33,570 nt of DNA from assembly GCF_000496735.2 (NCBI RefSeq), contig NZ_AYLO01000020.1:1-33570 (forward strand), read 5' to 3'. The stretch is from Methyloglobulus morosus KoM1. Lineage in GTDB: Bacteria; Pseudomonadota; Gammaproteobacteria; Methylococcales; Methylomonadaceae. A program made the translations under genes and the position numbers. Within the stretch, counting starts at the first letter, position 1, and every line of letters begins with the position of its first letter. Below, piece by piece: positions 1 to 6,897 of this stretch. The notes below the pieces were generated by a model. The model was not told the DNA's origin, did not search any database, and saw only the letters and a list, made by a program, of their open reading frames with translations.

Positions 1-79
1 AAGAATCCTATCCAAATTTCAGGTTGGCATAAACAATAACCAATCTACTGGCGCATTCCGTACGTCTAAATAAGGTTAG

Positions 80-107
80 GTGACATGGCCGATTGAGCCA
101 TTATAAT
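80..107 (+). promoter_or_regulatory. candidate sigma70 promoter of trmB
   Basis: A perfect -10 hexamer TATAAT lies at 102-107, and GTGACA (5 of 6 to TTGACA) lies 16 bp upstream at 80-85. Transcription would start near 114, giving a leader of about 45 nt before trmB. The rest of 1-157 shows no clear gene. Short open tails run in from the left edge (stops at 37-39 and 71-73), but none is long enough to claim. Called by eye from hexamers only. Confidence 0.5.
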
Positions 108-133
108 ATCACCAATCAAAATCAAGACCTCAT

Positions 134-150
134 GGTGCATAAAATGCACC
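134..150 (+). repeat. inverted repeat in the trmB leader
   Basis: GGTGCAT (134-140) and ATGCACC (144-150) are perfect 7-bp arms separated by AAA. The hairpin lies between the candidate promoter and the first trmB ATG, and leaves only seven bases before that start codon. No T-run follows, so it is not a classic terminator. It could be a translational control hairpin or one arm of a dispersed palindromic repeat. Confidence 0.5.
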
Positions 151-157
151 CTACCTT

Positions 158-850
158 ATGTACTTAATGCCCGAACAACTCCCAACCCGAAAAATCCGCA
201 GCTTCATCCGTCGCCAAGGCCGCATTACCCAAGGCCAGGAATTCGCCTTGGAACATCATTGGGACAAATACTGCCTGACCCCGGATAACCCATTGGATAC
301 TATCCAGGTTTTTGGCCGCCTCGCGCCCTTATGCGTAGAAATCGGCTTTGGCAATGGCGACTGCTTGGCGCAACTGGCCGCCGCCAACCCCGATAAGGAT
401 TACCTCGGCATTGAAGTACACCGCCCTGGTGTTGGGCATTTGCTGATGCGGTTGGAGGAGCAAGGCCTGCACAACGTCAGGGTTTACTGCCACGATGCCA
501 TTGAAATTTTGACGAATAACGTGGCGGATAACAGTTTGGCGGCAGTCCACCTGTTTTTCCCCGATCCCTGGCACAAAAGGAAACACCATAAACGCCGCAT
601 CGTGCAATCTAGCTTTGTCGAGTTGCTGGCACTTAAGTTGCAATCCGGCGGCTATTTTCACGCCGCCACCGACTGGGAACATTACGCGAAAGCCATGCTG
701 GAAGTGCTATCGGCAGATAACAGGTTGACTAATGCCAGCCTTACCGACACTTATTGCGAAAGGCCCGCCTACCGTCCGTTAACCAAATTTGAACAGCGCG
801 GTTTGCGGTTGGGGCATGGCGTTTGGGATTTGATTTTCATAAAAAACTGA
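158..850 (+). CDS. trmB: tRNA (guanine-N7)-methyltransferase TrmB
   Basis: TrmB uses S-adenosylmethionine to methylate N7 of G46 in the variable loop of tRNAs, in the cytosol. The 230-residue protein shows the family pattern from end to end: an N-terminal RKIRSFIRRQGRITQGQE segment, the SAM-binding loop EIGFGNGD near residues 61-68, the FPDPWHKRKHHKRR motif in the middle, TDWEHYA, and the C-terminal RPLTKFEQRG signature. Length matches the usual 220-240 residues. A second ATG at 167 is an equally possible start; neither has a good Shine-Dalgarno sequence, and the leader carries a perfect hairpin at 134-150. The gene stands alone on the plus strand upstream of a toxin-antitoxin pair. The call is secure; only the exact start is open. 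Confidence 0.96.
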   Translation: MYLMPEQLPTRKIRSFIRRQGRITQGQEFALEHHWDKYCLTPDNPLDTIQVFGRLAPLCVEIGFGNGDCLAQLAAANPDKDYLGIEVHRPGVGHLLMRLEEQGLHNVRVYCHDAIEILTNNVADNSLAAVHLFFPDPWHKRKHHKRRIVQSSFVELLALKLQSGGYFHAATDWEHYAKAMLEVLSADNRLTNASLTDTYCERPAYRPLTKFEQRGLRLGHGVWDLIFIKN

Positions 851-916
851 AGCTAAATTGACTTTTATCAAAGCCAAAAAATTAGATTGATACACAAGAT
901 AACACAAGATTAATCC

Positions 917-947
917 TTGACTCGGCGTACGCTAATGCGTACGCTAA
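917..947 (+). promoter_or_regulatory. toxin-antitoxin promoter with a double palindromic operator
   Basis: An 11-bp sequence GCGTACGCTAA occurs twice, at 925-935 and 937-947, so the CGTACG cores are 12 bp apart, centre to centre. Each GCGTACGC core is self-complementary. TTGACT (917-922) and TACGCT (940-945), with a 17-bp spacer, form a plausible -35/-10 pair that the repeats overlap. In E. coli yefM-yoeB the operator is two palindromes with a TGTACA core about 12 bp apart, and YefM-YoeB autorepresses through them. The spacing and core here are very similar, so I infer the same autoregulation. Confidence 0.65.
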
Positions 948-968
948 GCTTTTTAATAAGGCACACCT

Positions 969-1211
969 ATGGCTAGTCTGAATGTTACCGAAGCACGTTC
1001 CAAGCTGTATAGCTTAATAGATGAAACGGCTGAAACCCATAAACCCATCGTCATAACAGGCAAACGCCATAATGCCGTCTTGCTTGCCGAATCTGACTGG
1101 AATGCCATAAACGAAACCCTCTACTTATTGTCTGTGCCTAGTATGGGCGAATCCATACGTGTAGGCATGGCAACAGAACTGGAAAATTGCCAGCAAGAAC
1201 TCGATTGGTAA
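969..1211 (+). CDS. type II antitoxin, Phd/YefM family
   Basis: This 80-residue protein has the Phd/YefM fold signature: N-terminal MASLNVTEARSKLYSLIDE, then the strand-rich KPIVITGKRHNAVLLAESDW segment used for dimerisation and DNA binding, then a flexible acidic C-terminus that would wrap the toxin. The gene follows a palindromic operator, has an AAGG ribosome site 6-9 nt before its ATG, and its stop overlaps the start of the toxin gene by one base (TAATG), as expected for translational coupling. In this family the antitoxin neutralises the toxin by direct binding and, with the toxin, represses the operon. The partner at 1211-1471 identifies the pair as YefM-YoeB type rather than Phd-Doc. 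Confidence 0.9.
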   Translation: MASLNVTEARSKLYSLIDETAETHKPIVITGKRHNAVLLAESDWNAINETLYLLSVPSMGESIRVGMATELENCQQELDW

Positions 1212-1471
1212 TGTGGCTGCTTTACTTCACCAAGCAAGCTGAAAAGGATGCGAAAAAACTAGCCGCAGCAGGGCTTAAGGAAAAAGCCAAAGAATTGCTA
1301 GCAATCCTACAAAACAATCCCTACCAAACACCGCCACCCTACGAAAAGCTCGTGGGTGATTTAAGCGGCGCATACTCAAGACGGATAAACATCCAACACC
1401 GTTTGGTTTATCAGGTGTTGGAAACAGAACAAGCGGTAAAAGTGTTGAGGATGTGGACGCATTATGAATGA
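1211..1471 (+). CDS. yoeB: Txe/YoeB family toxin (ribosome-dependent mRNA interferase)
   Basis: YoeB toxins bind the ribosomal A site and cleave mRNA during translation. Using the ATG that overlaps the antitoxin stop gives 86 residues, against 84 in E. coli YoeB; a longer frame starting at 1187 would run back into the antitoxin gene and is not supported. The catalytic positions of the RelE-like fold can be matched: Glu45, Arg64, and His84-Tyr85 at the extreme C-terminus (MWTHYE), corresponding to YoeB E46, R65, H83 and Y84. The toxin is therefore predicted to be active. Expression would follow the shared, autorepressed promoter upstream of the antitoxin. Confidence 0.92.
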   Translation: MWLLYFTKQAEKDAKKLAAAGLKEKAKELLAILQNNPYQTPPPYEKLVGDLSGAYSRRINIQHRLVYQVLETEQAVKVLRMWTHYE

Positions 1472-1593
1472 CTGGCCTACGCATAGCGGGAAATAGAGAT
1501 ATATCAAGTAAGAAACATTAACAAATATTACGTTTACCCCCGATATTAGGATTCATATCTCTTTCCAACTTGCTTTCCTAACAATGCTGGTCT

Positions 1594-2439
1594 TTACCTT
1601 ATCTGCTCCAAAATCCCATCCAATTCTTCCAAACTGGAATAAGCAATCACCAGCTTACCCGCGCCGTTGTCTTTGTGATCAATAACGACTTTAGCGCCTA
1701 GTTTTGCGGTCAGTTCGTTTTGCAGGCGTAGGGTGTCGTGGTCGATGGCTTTGGTTTTTTGCGGTTTGGGTTCGGTTTGGGCATCTTTGACGAGCTTTTC
1801 CGCCATCCTCACCGTCAATCCTTCCCTGGCGATTTTTTGGGCGGCGGCAACTTGTTTGGCGGCATCCAAGGAAAGCAATGCCCGTGCGTGACCCATTTCC
1901 AGTTGACCTGCAATCAGCAGTTTTTTGACTTCGGGTTGCAAGTCCATCAAGCGCAGCAAATTGGTTACGGTCACGCGCGACTTGCCGACGGCATCAGCGA
2001 TTTGCTGGTGGGTCATGGTGAATTCGTCGAGCAGCCGCCGTAATGCTTCGGCTTCTTCCAGGGGGTTGAGGTCTTGCCGTTGGATGTTTTCGATCAGCGC
2101 AATCGCCATGGTGGCGCGGTCGTCGATGTCTTTGACGACGACAGGCACCTGCTGCAATCCTGCCAGTTGGGCGGCGCGCCAACGGCGTTCTCCGGCGACG
2201 ATTTCGTATTTGTCCTGGGCTAGCTTGCGGACAACAATGGGTTGGATAATCCCTTGCGCCTTGATGGAATCCGCCAATTCCTGCAATTTTTCGGGATTCA
2301 TGTCCTTCCTGGGCTGGAACTTGCCCCGTTGCAGGTGTTCAATGGGCAACGTATGCGATGGGCTGGAGCTTTCTTTTGCAGCCGCAACATCGCCCAGCAG
2401 GGCGTCTAATCCTCGACCTAGTCCTCGTCCTCGTTTCAT
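1594..2439 (-). CDS. parB: chromosome partitioning protein ParB (Spo0J)
   Basis: ParB is a CTPase and DNA clamp that loads at parS sites and, with ParA, segregates the chromosome origin. The 281-residue protein has the family start RGRGLGRGLDALLGD, the N-terminal ParB/Srx domain with LQRGKFQPRKD and the GERRWRA box, a central helix-turn-helix (MTHQQIADAVGKSRVTVTNL), and a C-terminal dimerisation domain ending in a Leu/Ile-rich segment. It lies 64 bp downstream of parA in the same direction. The start codon sits inside a 12-bp palindrome, GTTTCATGAAAC (2433-2444), that looks like a parS core without its central CG. Length and motifs are normal. Confidence 0.97.
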   Translation of the reverse strand: MKRGRGLGRGLDALLGDVAAAKESSSPSHTLPIEHLQRGKFQPRKDMNPEKLQELADSIKAQGIIQPIVVRKLAQDKYEIVAGERRWRAAQLAGLQQVPVVVKDIDDRATMAIALIENIQRQDLNPLEEAEALRRLLDEFTMTHQQIADAVGKSRVTVTNLLRLMDLQPEVKKLLIAGQLEMGHARALLSLDAAKQVAAAQKIAREGLTVRMAEKLVKDAQTEPKPQKTKAIDHDTLRLQNELTAKLGAKVVIDHKDNGAGKLVIAYSSLEELDGILEQIR

Positions 2440-2503
2440 GAAACTTATTACCTTCTCAATTGGCTCAAATAGGCTTTCAGTTTAAGTGGTTAAGCGATTG
2501 CTG

Positions 2504-3283
2504 TCACGACCCTTTTTTGTTGCTTTCCTTCCTTAACATTTCCCCCGCTAAGGTAATATAAGCCAATGAACCCCGCGAAGCCTTATCATAAAACAACACA
2601 GGCAAGCCATGGCTGGGTGCTTCTGCCAGCCGAATGTTTCGGGGAATGCAGGTCCTATAGACCTTATCGCCAAAATATTGAACCAACTGCTCGGATACGT
2701 CTTTGGTCAAGCGACTGCGATCATCGAACATGGTGCGGAGTATGCCCTCAATATGCAAGCCAGGGTTGACGGTTTCCTGAATATTCTTGATAGTACCCAT
2801 CAAGGCGGTCAAGCCTTCCAGCGCGTAATACTCGCACTGCATGGGGATCAACACGCTATCGGCAGCGACCAGGGCATTCAACGTCAGCATGTTTAAGGAT
2901 GGCGGGCAATCGACCAGGATGTAATCGTAATAGGGCTTAATCAAAACTAGCCCATCTTCCAATCGCCGCTCACGGCGTTCCTCTTTTAACAACCGTATCT
3001 CAGCGGCAGTGAGATCGGAATTGCCCGGTATCACTGAAAACCCCAGTTCGGGCAGTTTAATGATGGCCTCGGTGGCGAGTATTTCCTTCATCAAAATATC
3101 GAAGCTGGTGTAGGTGACTTTCTCCTTATCGACACCGCAACCGATAGCCGCATTGCCCTGGGGATCGAGATCGACCACCAACACGCGCTTTTTGGCAGCC
3201 GCCAATGCCGCAGCAAGGTTGACGGTAGTCGTGGTTTTTCCAACGCCACCTTTTTGATTCGTTAAGGCAATTACTTTTCCCAC
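2504..3283 (-). CDS. parA: chromosome partitioning ATPase ParA (Soj)
   Basis: ParA is a Walker-type ATPase that binds non-specific DNA as an ATP dimer and pulls or positions ParB-parS complexes. The 259-residue protein opens with IALTNQKGGVGKTTTTVNLA, the deviant Walker A motif with its signature lysine, followed by DLDPQGNA (A' box) and DYILVDCPPSLNMLTLNAL (Walker B region). No N-terminal DNA-binding extension is present, so it is of the chromosomal Soj type rather than the plasmid P1 type. It forms an operon with parB, and a small membrane protein gene ends 9 bp upstream. The mnmG-rsmG-parA-parB order is typical of the origin-proximal region in gammaproteobacteria. Confidence 0.97.
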   Translation of the reverse strand: MGKVIALTNQKGGVGKTTTTVNLAAALAAAKKRVLVVDLDPQGNAAIGCGVDKEKVTYTSFDILMKEILATEAIIKLPELGFSVIPGNSDLTAAEIRLLKEERRERRLEDGLVLIKPYYDYILVDCPPSLNMLTLNALVAADSVLIPMQCEYYALEGLTALMGTIKNIQETVNPGLHIEGILRTMFDDRSRLTKDVSEQLVQYFGDKVYRTCIPRNIRLAEAPSHGLPVLFYDKASRGSLAYITLAGEMLRKESNKKGS

Positions 3284-3292
3284 TCTTTTACC

Positions 3293-3715
3293 TTAATGGT
3301 TAGTCTTATCTTTATCGGTTAACGGTTCTGTAAGGCATCGATGTTGACGTGGGGTTAATGCCGCCAAGGCCGCAGCCACCATAAGCAACGCCGCGACATC
3401 ACCCCATAAATGCCCAATATGCTGAGTATTGGCTATGGACTCAACTGCCATAATGACTGCATGCACTATGCTCGACCAGACTGTGAACCATATAAGGCTT
3501 AGGTGCATCATTGGATTACGCGATGCCCATATCAAGAACACACCCAGTGTCGCATAAATGCCCAAGATCATTTCGAGATATTCGGAACGGCCTCCTGTGT
3601 GCCAAGACCAGCCCGAAGGCCAGATTACGGTAAGCGTCCATAACCCGAATATAAAGATAAGCCCAACGACAATCAATGCAATACGCAGGTATTGGATACG
3701 ATCAGAATCGTTCAT
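3293..3715 (-). CDS. four-helix integral membrane protein, possibly DUF6632-like
   Basis: I do not know a function. The 140-residue protein has four hydrophobic segments, at about residues 11-30, 47-64, 73-92 and 105-120, with short loops and a charged, histidine-containing C-terminal tail, so an inner-membrane location is likely. Phrases such as PSGWSW, GIYATLGVFLIWASRNP and SLIWFTVWSSIVHA resemble what I recall of the DUF6632 family, but this is from memory and not tested. The gene sits between rsmG and parA, where most gammaproteobacteria have no extra gene, and ends 9 bp before parA, so the two are probably cotranscribed. A link to chromosome partitioning should not be assumed from position alone. 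Confidence 0.75.
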   Translation of the reverse strand: MNDSDRIQYLRIALIVVGLIFIFGLWTLTVIWPSGWSWHTGGRSEYLEMILGIYATLGVFLIWASRNPMMHLSLIWFTVWSSIVHAVIMAVESIANTQHIGHLWGDVAALLMVAAALAALTPRQHRCLTEPLTDKDKTNH

Positions 3716-3784
3716 GTTTCCCCTCCTTCAAATTAAAATGCCGCTGCCGTATCCTCCGCTACGTGTATAGGAAGGCGGCAGGCA

Positions 3785-4399
3785 TTAAGGTTTTATCAGA
3801 ACCAGGTTCCGCTCCGCTTCAACGCCCGGAATTCGCACCGGAATCACGGAGGTTGATGACTTGACTTTTGCCAATTCCTGTTCTGGACAATGACCTTTCA
3901 TAGCCAATAACAGGCCGTTCTTTGCCAGCAAATGTCGGGTTATTGCAATAATATCGGCTAATTCCGCAAAAGCCCTGGTCAATGCCGTGCCGAATGGTTG
4001 CTGCGGTTGATAGTCTTCCGTCCGGCTATGCTGTATGTCGACATTGGCGAGTTTTAGTTCCAGTACGACCTGCTGCACAAAACGGGTTTTTTTGGCATTG
4101 CTATCCAATAAGGTGAATGAAATATTCGGCAACCAGATAGCCAGCGGTATGCCCGGCAAACCTGCACCTGTGCCGATGTCGATAATCCGTTCGCCTTCAA
4201 GATAAGGGATAACCGTCAGGCTGTCCAGTAAATGCAGCCTGACCATGTCGTGCCGTTTTGTTATTGCCGTAAGGTTATAGGCTTTATTCCATTTTTCAAT
4301 AAGCTTTATAAAAGCCAGCAATTGATCAATTTTTTGCTCGTCAACCGTCAGGTTGAGTGCTGTAATGCCTTCAACAAGGATAAGGCGGCACTCATCCAT
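3785..4399 (-). CDS. rsmG: 16S rRNA (guanine527-N7)-methyltransferase RsmG
   Basis: RsmG methylates N7 of G527 in 16S rRNA; its loss gives low-level streptomycin resistance in several bacteria. Family features are the EKWNKAYNLTAI motif, HLLDSLTVIPYL, and the SAM-binding DIGTGAGLPGIPLAI, then TRAFAEL further on. The longest open frame starts at 4435, but I place the start at ATG 4399: it follows an AGGG ribosome site with good spacing, its N-terminus aligns with E. coli RsmG (MDECRLILVEGI against LNKLSLLLKDAGI), and the extra 12 codons upstream come from a REP-like repeat. This gives 204 residues, close to 207 in E. coli. It lies downstream of mnmG, the usual neighbour. Confidence 0.95.
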   Translation of the reverse strand: MDECRLILVEGITALNLTVDEQKIDQLLAFIKLIEKWNKAYNLTAITKRHDMVRLHLLDSLTVIPYLEGERIIDIGTGAGLPGIPLAIWLPNISFTLLDSNAKKTRFVQQVVLELKLANVDIQHSRTEDYQPQQPFGTALTRAFAELADIIAITRHLLAKNGLLLAMKGHCPEQELAKVKSSTSVIPVRIPGVEAERNLVLIKP

Positions 4400-4420
4400 T
4401 AATAAATCCCTGGACTCGTC

Positions 4421-4487
4421 CTTCGACAAGCTCAAAACGAACGCTAAGTTGTTGAATCCGTTCGTGGCAAGTCCCGAGCAGGTCGAA
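4421..4487. repeat. REP-like imperfect inverted repeat between mnmG and rsmG
   Basis: The left arm (4421-4443) reads CTTCGACAAGCTC, then ACGAACG after a short A-run; the right arm (4459-4487) reads CGTTCGT ... GAGCAGGTCGAA on the plus strand. Reverse-complemented, the right arm keeps TTCGAC, GCTC and ACGAACG in the same order, so the two can form a long imperfect stem. The phrase TTCGACAAGCTCA with CGAACG is typical of dispersed extragenic palindromes in environmental proteobacteria. It lies in the transcribed gap between two cotranscribed genes and may act as an RNA-stability or partial termination element. Confidence 0.6.
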
Positions 4488-4512
4488 TAAAATCAAGACA
4501 TTCAAATATTTC

Positions 4513-6384
4513 TTAAGCACTTTTCTTCTTGAGGTAAACCAACAACAAGGAAATGGCGGCGGGGGTCATCCCCGGTATTCGTGATGCCTGCCCCAACGTC
4601 TCCGGGCGCTGCGCCTTGAGTTTTTGGCTGACTTCATTCGACAGCCCAGGTACGCCATTATAATCCAGGCTGTCGGGAAGCCGCAGGTGGTCATAGCGCA
4701 AGGTCTTGTCGATGTCGGTTTGCTGGCGGACGATGTAACCGGCATATTTCGCTTGGATTTCGACCTGTTCGCCGACTTGTTCGGAGATTACATCGTCACC
4801 TTCATAAAAATGCAATAAGCGCTGGACATCGACTTCGGGTCGGCGCAACAATTCCATCAAGCTGGCCTCTTTCAATAAAGGCTTGCCCCAAAACTGTTCG
4901 GCCAACTCCGCTTCCGGGCTTTCCGCCCTGATCCAAAGCCTTTTCAGGCCGTCCTGGAGATTGGCTATTGCTTCCCTTTTGTTTTCAAAGGCTGTCCAAC
5001 GGGTGTCGTTAACCAAACCTAATTCACGGCCTTTTTCCGTCAAGCGGAGATCGGCATTGTCTTCCCTCAACAGCAAACGGTATTCCGCACGACTGGTGAA
5101 CATGCGGTACGGTTCTTGTGTGCCGCGGGTAATCAAGTCGTCGATCATTACACCCATGTAGGCTTCATTGCGCTTTGGACACCAACTTTCCTGCCCTTGC
5201 ACCAGGCGCGCCGCATTCAGTCCCGCTATCAGCCCTTGTGCGGCGGCTTCTTCGTAACCCGTCGTACCGTTAATTTGTCCGGCAAAGAACAGGCCGTTCA
5301 TGTGTTTGGTTTCCAGCGACATCTTCAAATCGCGGGGATCGAAAAAATCATATTCGATGGCATAGCCTGGGCGTACGATTTCGGCATTTTCAAAGCCTTC
5401 CATCGAGCGAACAAAGTCGTACTGCACATCGAACGGCAAGCTGGTGGAAATGCCGTTCGGGTAGATTTCATGGGTATCCAGACCTTCCGGCTCAACAAAA
5501 ATCTGGTGCGTGTCGCGGTCGGCAAAACGCACGATCTTGTCTTCAATCGACGGGCAATAACGCGGCCCAATACCTTCAATCACACCGGAATATAAGGGCG
5601 AACGGTCTAGGCCTGCGCGGATAATATCATGGGTTTTTGGGTTCGTGCGGGTGATATGGCAAGGGATTTGCTTGGGGTGCTGTTCCCGTTTGCCTAGAAA
5701 TGAAAAGACTGGAATTGGATCGTCCCCATGCTGAACCGCCAACTTATCGAAATTGATCGTACGCCCATCAATGCGCGGCGGCGTGCCGGTTTTCAATCGG
5801 TCAATCCGAAACGGCAACTCGCGCAAACGGTCAGCCAAAGCAATCGAAGCGGGATCGCCCGCACGTCCGCCACTGTAATTTTCCAAACCGATATGGATCT
5901 TGCCGCCAAGGAAAGTCCCCGTGGTCAGTACGACAGCCCTGGCCATAAAATCCAGTCCCATCTGGGTTTTAACGCCGACCACTTTGTCGCCTTCAACTAT
6001 CAAATCGGCAACGGTTTGTTGGAATAAGGACAAATTAGCTTGGTTTTCCAGCACGCTTCTGACGGCTTTTTTATATAAGCTGCGATCCGCTTGGGCACGG
6101 GTCGCCCTAACCGCAGGGCCCTTGCTCGCATTGAGGGTGCGGAACTGGATGCCGGCCAGATCAATCGCTTGCGCCATAATACCGCCTAGGGCATCAATCT
6201 CCTTAACCAAATGCCCCTTGCCAATTCCGCCCACAGCCGGATTGCAGCTCATCTGCCCTAGGGTTTCAATATTCTGGGTAAGCAAAAGCGTTTTTGCACC
6301 ACACCGCGCCGATGCCAACGCGGCTTCGGTTCCGGCGTGGCCTCCGCCGACCACAATCACATCAAAATCTAAGTTGAATTTCAC
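4513..6384 (-). CDS. mnmG: tRNA uridine-5-carboxymethylaminomethyl modification enzyme MnmG (GidA)
   Basis: MnmG is a FAD protein that, with MnmE, installs the carboxymethylaminomethyl group on U34 of certain tRNAs. The sequence follows E. coli MnmG almost throughout: [16 protein letters not shown] (FAD-binding), [20 protein letters not shown], the [14 protein letters not shown] region, [19 protein letters not shown] and the C-terminal [14 protein letters not shown]. An open frame extends to a TTG at 6435, but homology ([10 protein letters not shown] aligning with the native N-terminus) points to the GTG at 6384, giving 623 residues against 629 in E. coli. Only about 80 bp separate it from the divergent small gene at 6466, so its promoter is in that gap. 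Confidence 0.97.
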   Translation of the reverse strand: MKFNLDFDVIVVGGGHAGTEAALASARCGAKTLLLTQNIETLGQMSCNPAVGGIGKGHLVKEIDALGGIMAQAIDLAGIQFRTLNASKGPAVRATRAQADRSLYKKAVRSVLENQANLSLFQQTVADLIVEGDKVVGVKTQMGLDFMARAVVLTTGTFLGGKIHIGLENYSGGRAGDPASIALADRLRELPFRIDRLKTGTPPRIDGRTINFDKLAVQHGDDPIPVFSFLGKREQHPKQIPCHITRTNPKTHDIIRAGLDRSPLYSGVIEGIGPRYCPSIEDKIVRFADRDTHQIFVEPEGLDTHEIYPNGISTSLPFDVQYDFVRSMEGFENAEIVRPGYAIEYDFFDPRDLKMSLETKHMNGLFFAGQINGTTGYEEAAAQGLIAGLNAARLVQGQESWCPKRNEAYMGVMIDDLITRGTQEPYRMFTSRAEYRLLLREDNADLRLTEKGRELGLVNDTRWTAFENKREAIANLQDGLKRLWIRAESPEAELAEQFWGKPLLKEASLMELLRRPEVDVQRLLHFYEGDDVISEQVGEQVEIQAKYAGYIVRQQTDIDKTLRYDHLRLPDSLDYNGVPGLSNEVSQKLKAQRPETLGQASRIPGMTPAAISLLLVYLKKKSA

Positions 6385-6465
6385 AAGCGTTTTACACTCT
6401 AATATCCGCTGTAATAACTGATTGCCCCAAGACAATCCCTAATGGTTAATTATAAAGGGTAAACA

Positions 6466-6711
6466 ATGAAAAAACGTAAAAATATGAATAAAATAGAAGA
6501 AGCACCGAACCAAAATCCGGTGGCGAAATTCGCCCACCAATTCAATAAGGCACAGGTTTTTGATGACAAAACCGAATACCGCCGCCAAGCTAAACATAGG
6601 AAGCAGGAGGCTTCTCCATACACTTCTTTCAAAGTGGATGGAGAAGCCTCTTGCCAAGTTGTTTCACTACGCCCTGCAAAACAGGGGGAACTGTTGACGC
6701 AACATAGATAA
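6466..6711 (+). CDS. small basic protein, DUF7230-like
   Basis: This is an 81-residue, very basic protein with an N-terminal core MKKRKNMNK ... NPVAKFAHQFNKAQVFDDKTEYRRQAKHRKQE. The core resembles a family of short gammaproteobacterial proteins (DUF7230 as I recall) of unknown function. A strong AAAGGG ribosome site precedes the ATG, which supports a real gene. The last part, from about residue 48, is encoded across a 19-bp hairpin (6607-6650) and may be a lineage-specific extension. It is divergent from mnmG and convergent with the RTX gene. Charge and size suggest nucleic-acid or ribosome contact, but that is a guess. Confidence 0.7.
   Translation: MKKRKNMNKIEEAPNQNPVAKFAHQFNKAQVFDDKTEYRRQAKHRKQEASPYTSFKVDGEASCQVVSLRPAKQGELLTQHR
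6607..6650. repeat. 19-bp stem hairpin inside the small basic protein gene
   Basis: The arms 6607-6625 and 6632-6650 are reverse complements over 19 bp with one mismatch (GAGGCTTCTCCATACACTT against GAGGCTTCTCCATCCACTT), around a 6-nt loop. It is the strongest short hairpin I found in the window. It lies in frame within the coding sequence and no U-run follows, so it is not a simple terminator. It may be an inserted palindromic element, or a structure that limits translation or protects the mRNA. Confidence 0.75.
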
Positions 6712-6770
6712 AATCAGGAGTTACAGAAATTTTTGATTTACGATTTTAGCGATGCCGCCTGACTTTTTTT

Positions 6771-6791
6771 GAAGCCGTTAGGCCCGGCTTC
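6771..6791. terminator. weak hairpin in the convergent gap
   Basis: GAAGCCG (6771-6777) and CGGCTTC (6785-6791) form a perfect 7-bp stem with a 7-nt loop, in the gap between the plus-strand small basic gene and the minus-strand RTX gene. The seven Ts lie on the 5' side of the stem on the plus strand, so neither transcript has a proper U-tract after it. It may still stop or slow transcription; the evidence is modest. Confidence 0.3.
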
Positions 6792-6839
6792 TTCGATAGA
6801 ATCCAGGCCTAATGTATTGATGTTATTAGCAACCATCAA

Positions 6840-6868
6840 CCACAAGCGGCATCCCTATCCACTTGTGG
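6840..6868 (-). terminator. possible terminator hairpin of the RTX gene
   Basis: CCACAAG (6840-6846) and CTTGTGG (6862-6868) are perfect 7-bp arms separated by 15 nt, starting about 30 nt beyond the stop of the RTX repeat gene. There is no clear U-run, so it is better described as a transcript-end hairpin than as a proven intrinsic terminator. Confidence 0.35.
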
Positions 6869-6897
6869 CGATTTGAAGAGTTAATTAAATTACTAAA

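Noticed and set aside
1-73. 3' end of a gene at the left edge
   Set aside because: All three plus frames are open only for 9-23 codons and none looks clearly protein-like.
2433-2444. A true parS site
   Set aside because: The palindrome lacks the central CG of the consensus; kept only as a finding, not as a feature.
6385-6435. N-terminal extension of MnmG from a TTG start
   Set aside because: The 17 extra residues have no counterpart in E. coli MnmG; GTG 6384 aligns with the native start.
6820-6890. DnaA boxes near the mnmG region (origin of replication)
   Set aside because: CTATCCACTTGTGG resembles a box only in part, and no cluster of TTATCCACA-like sites was found.
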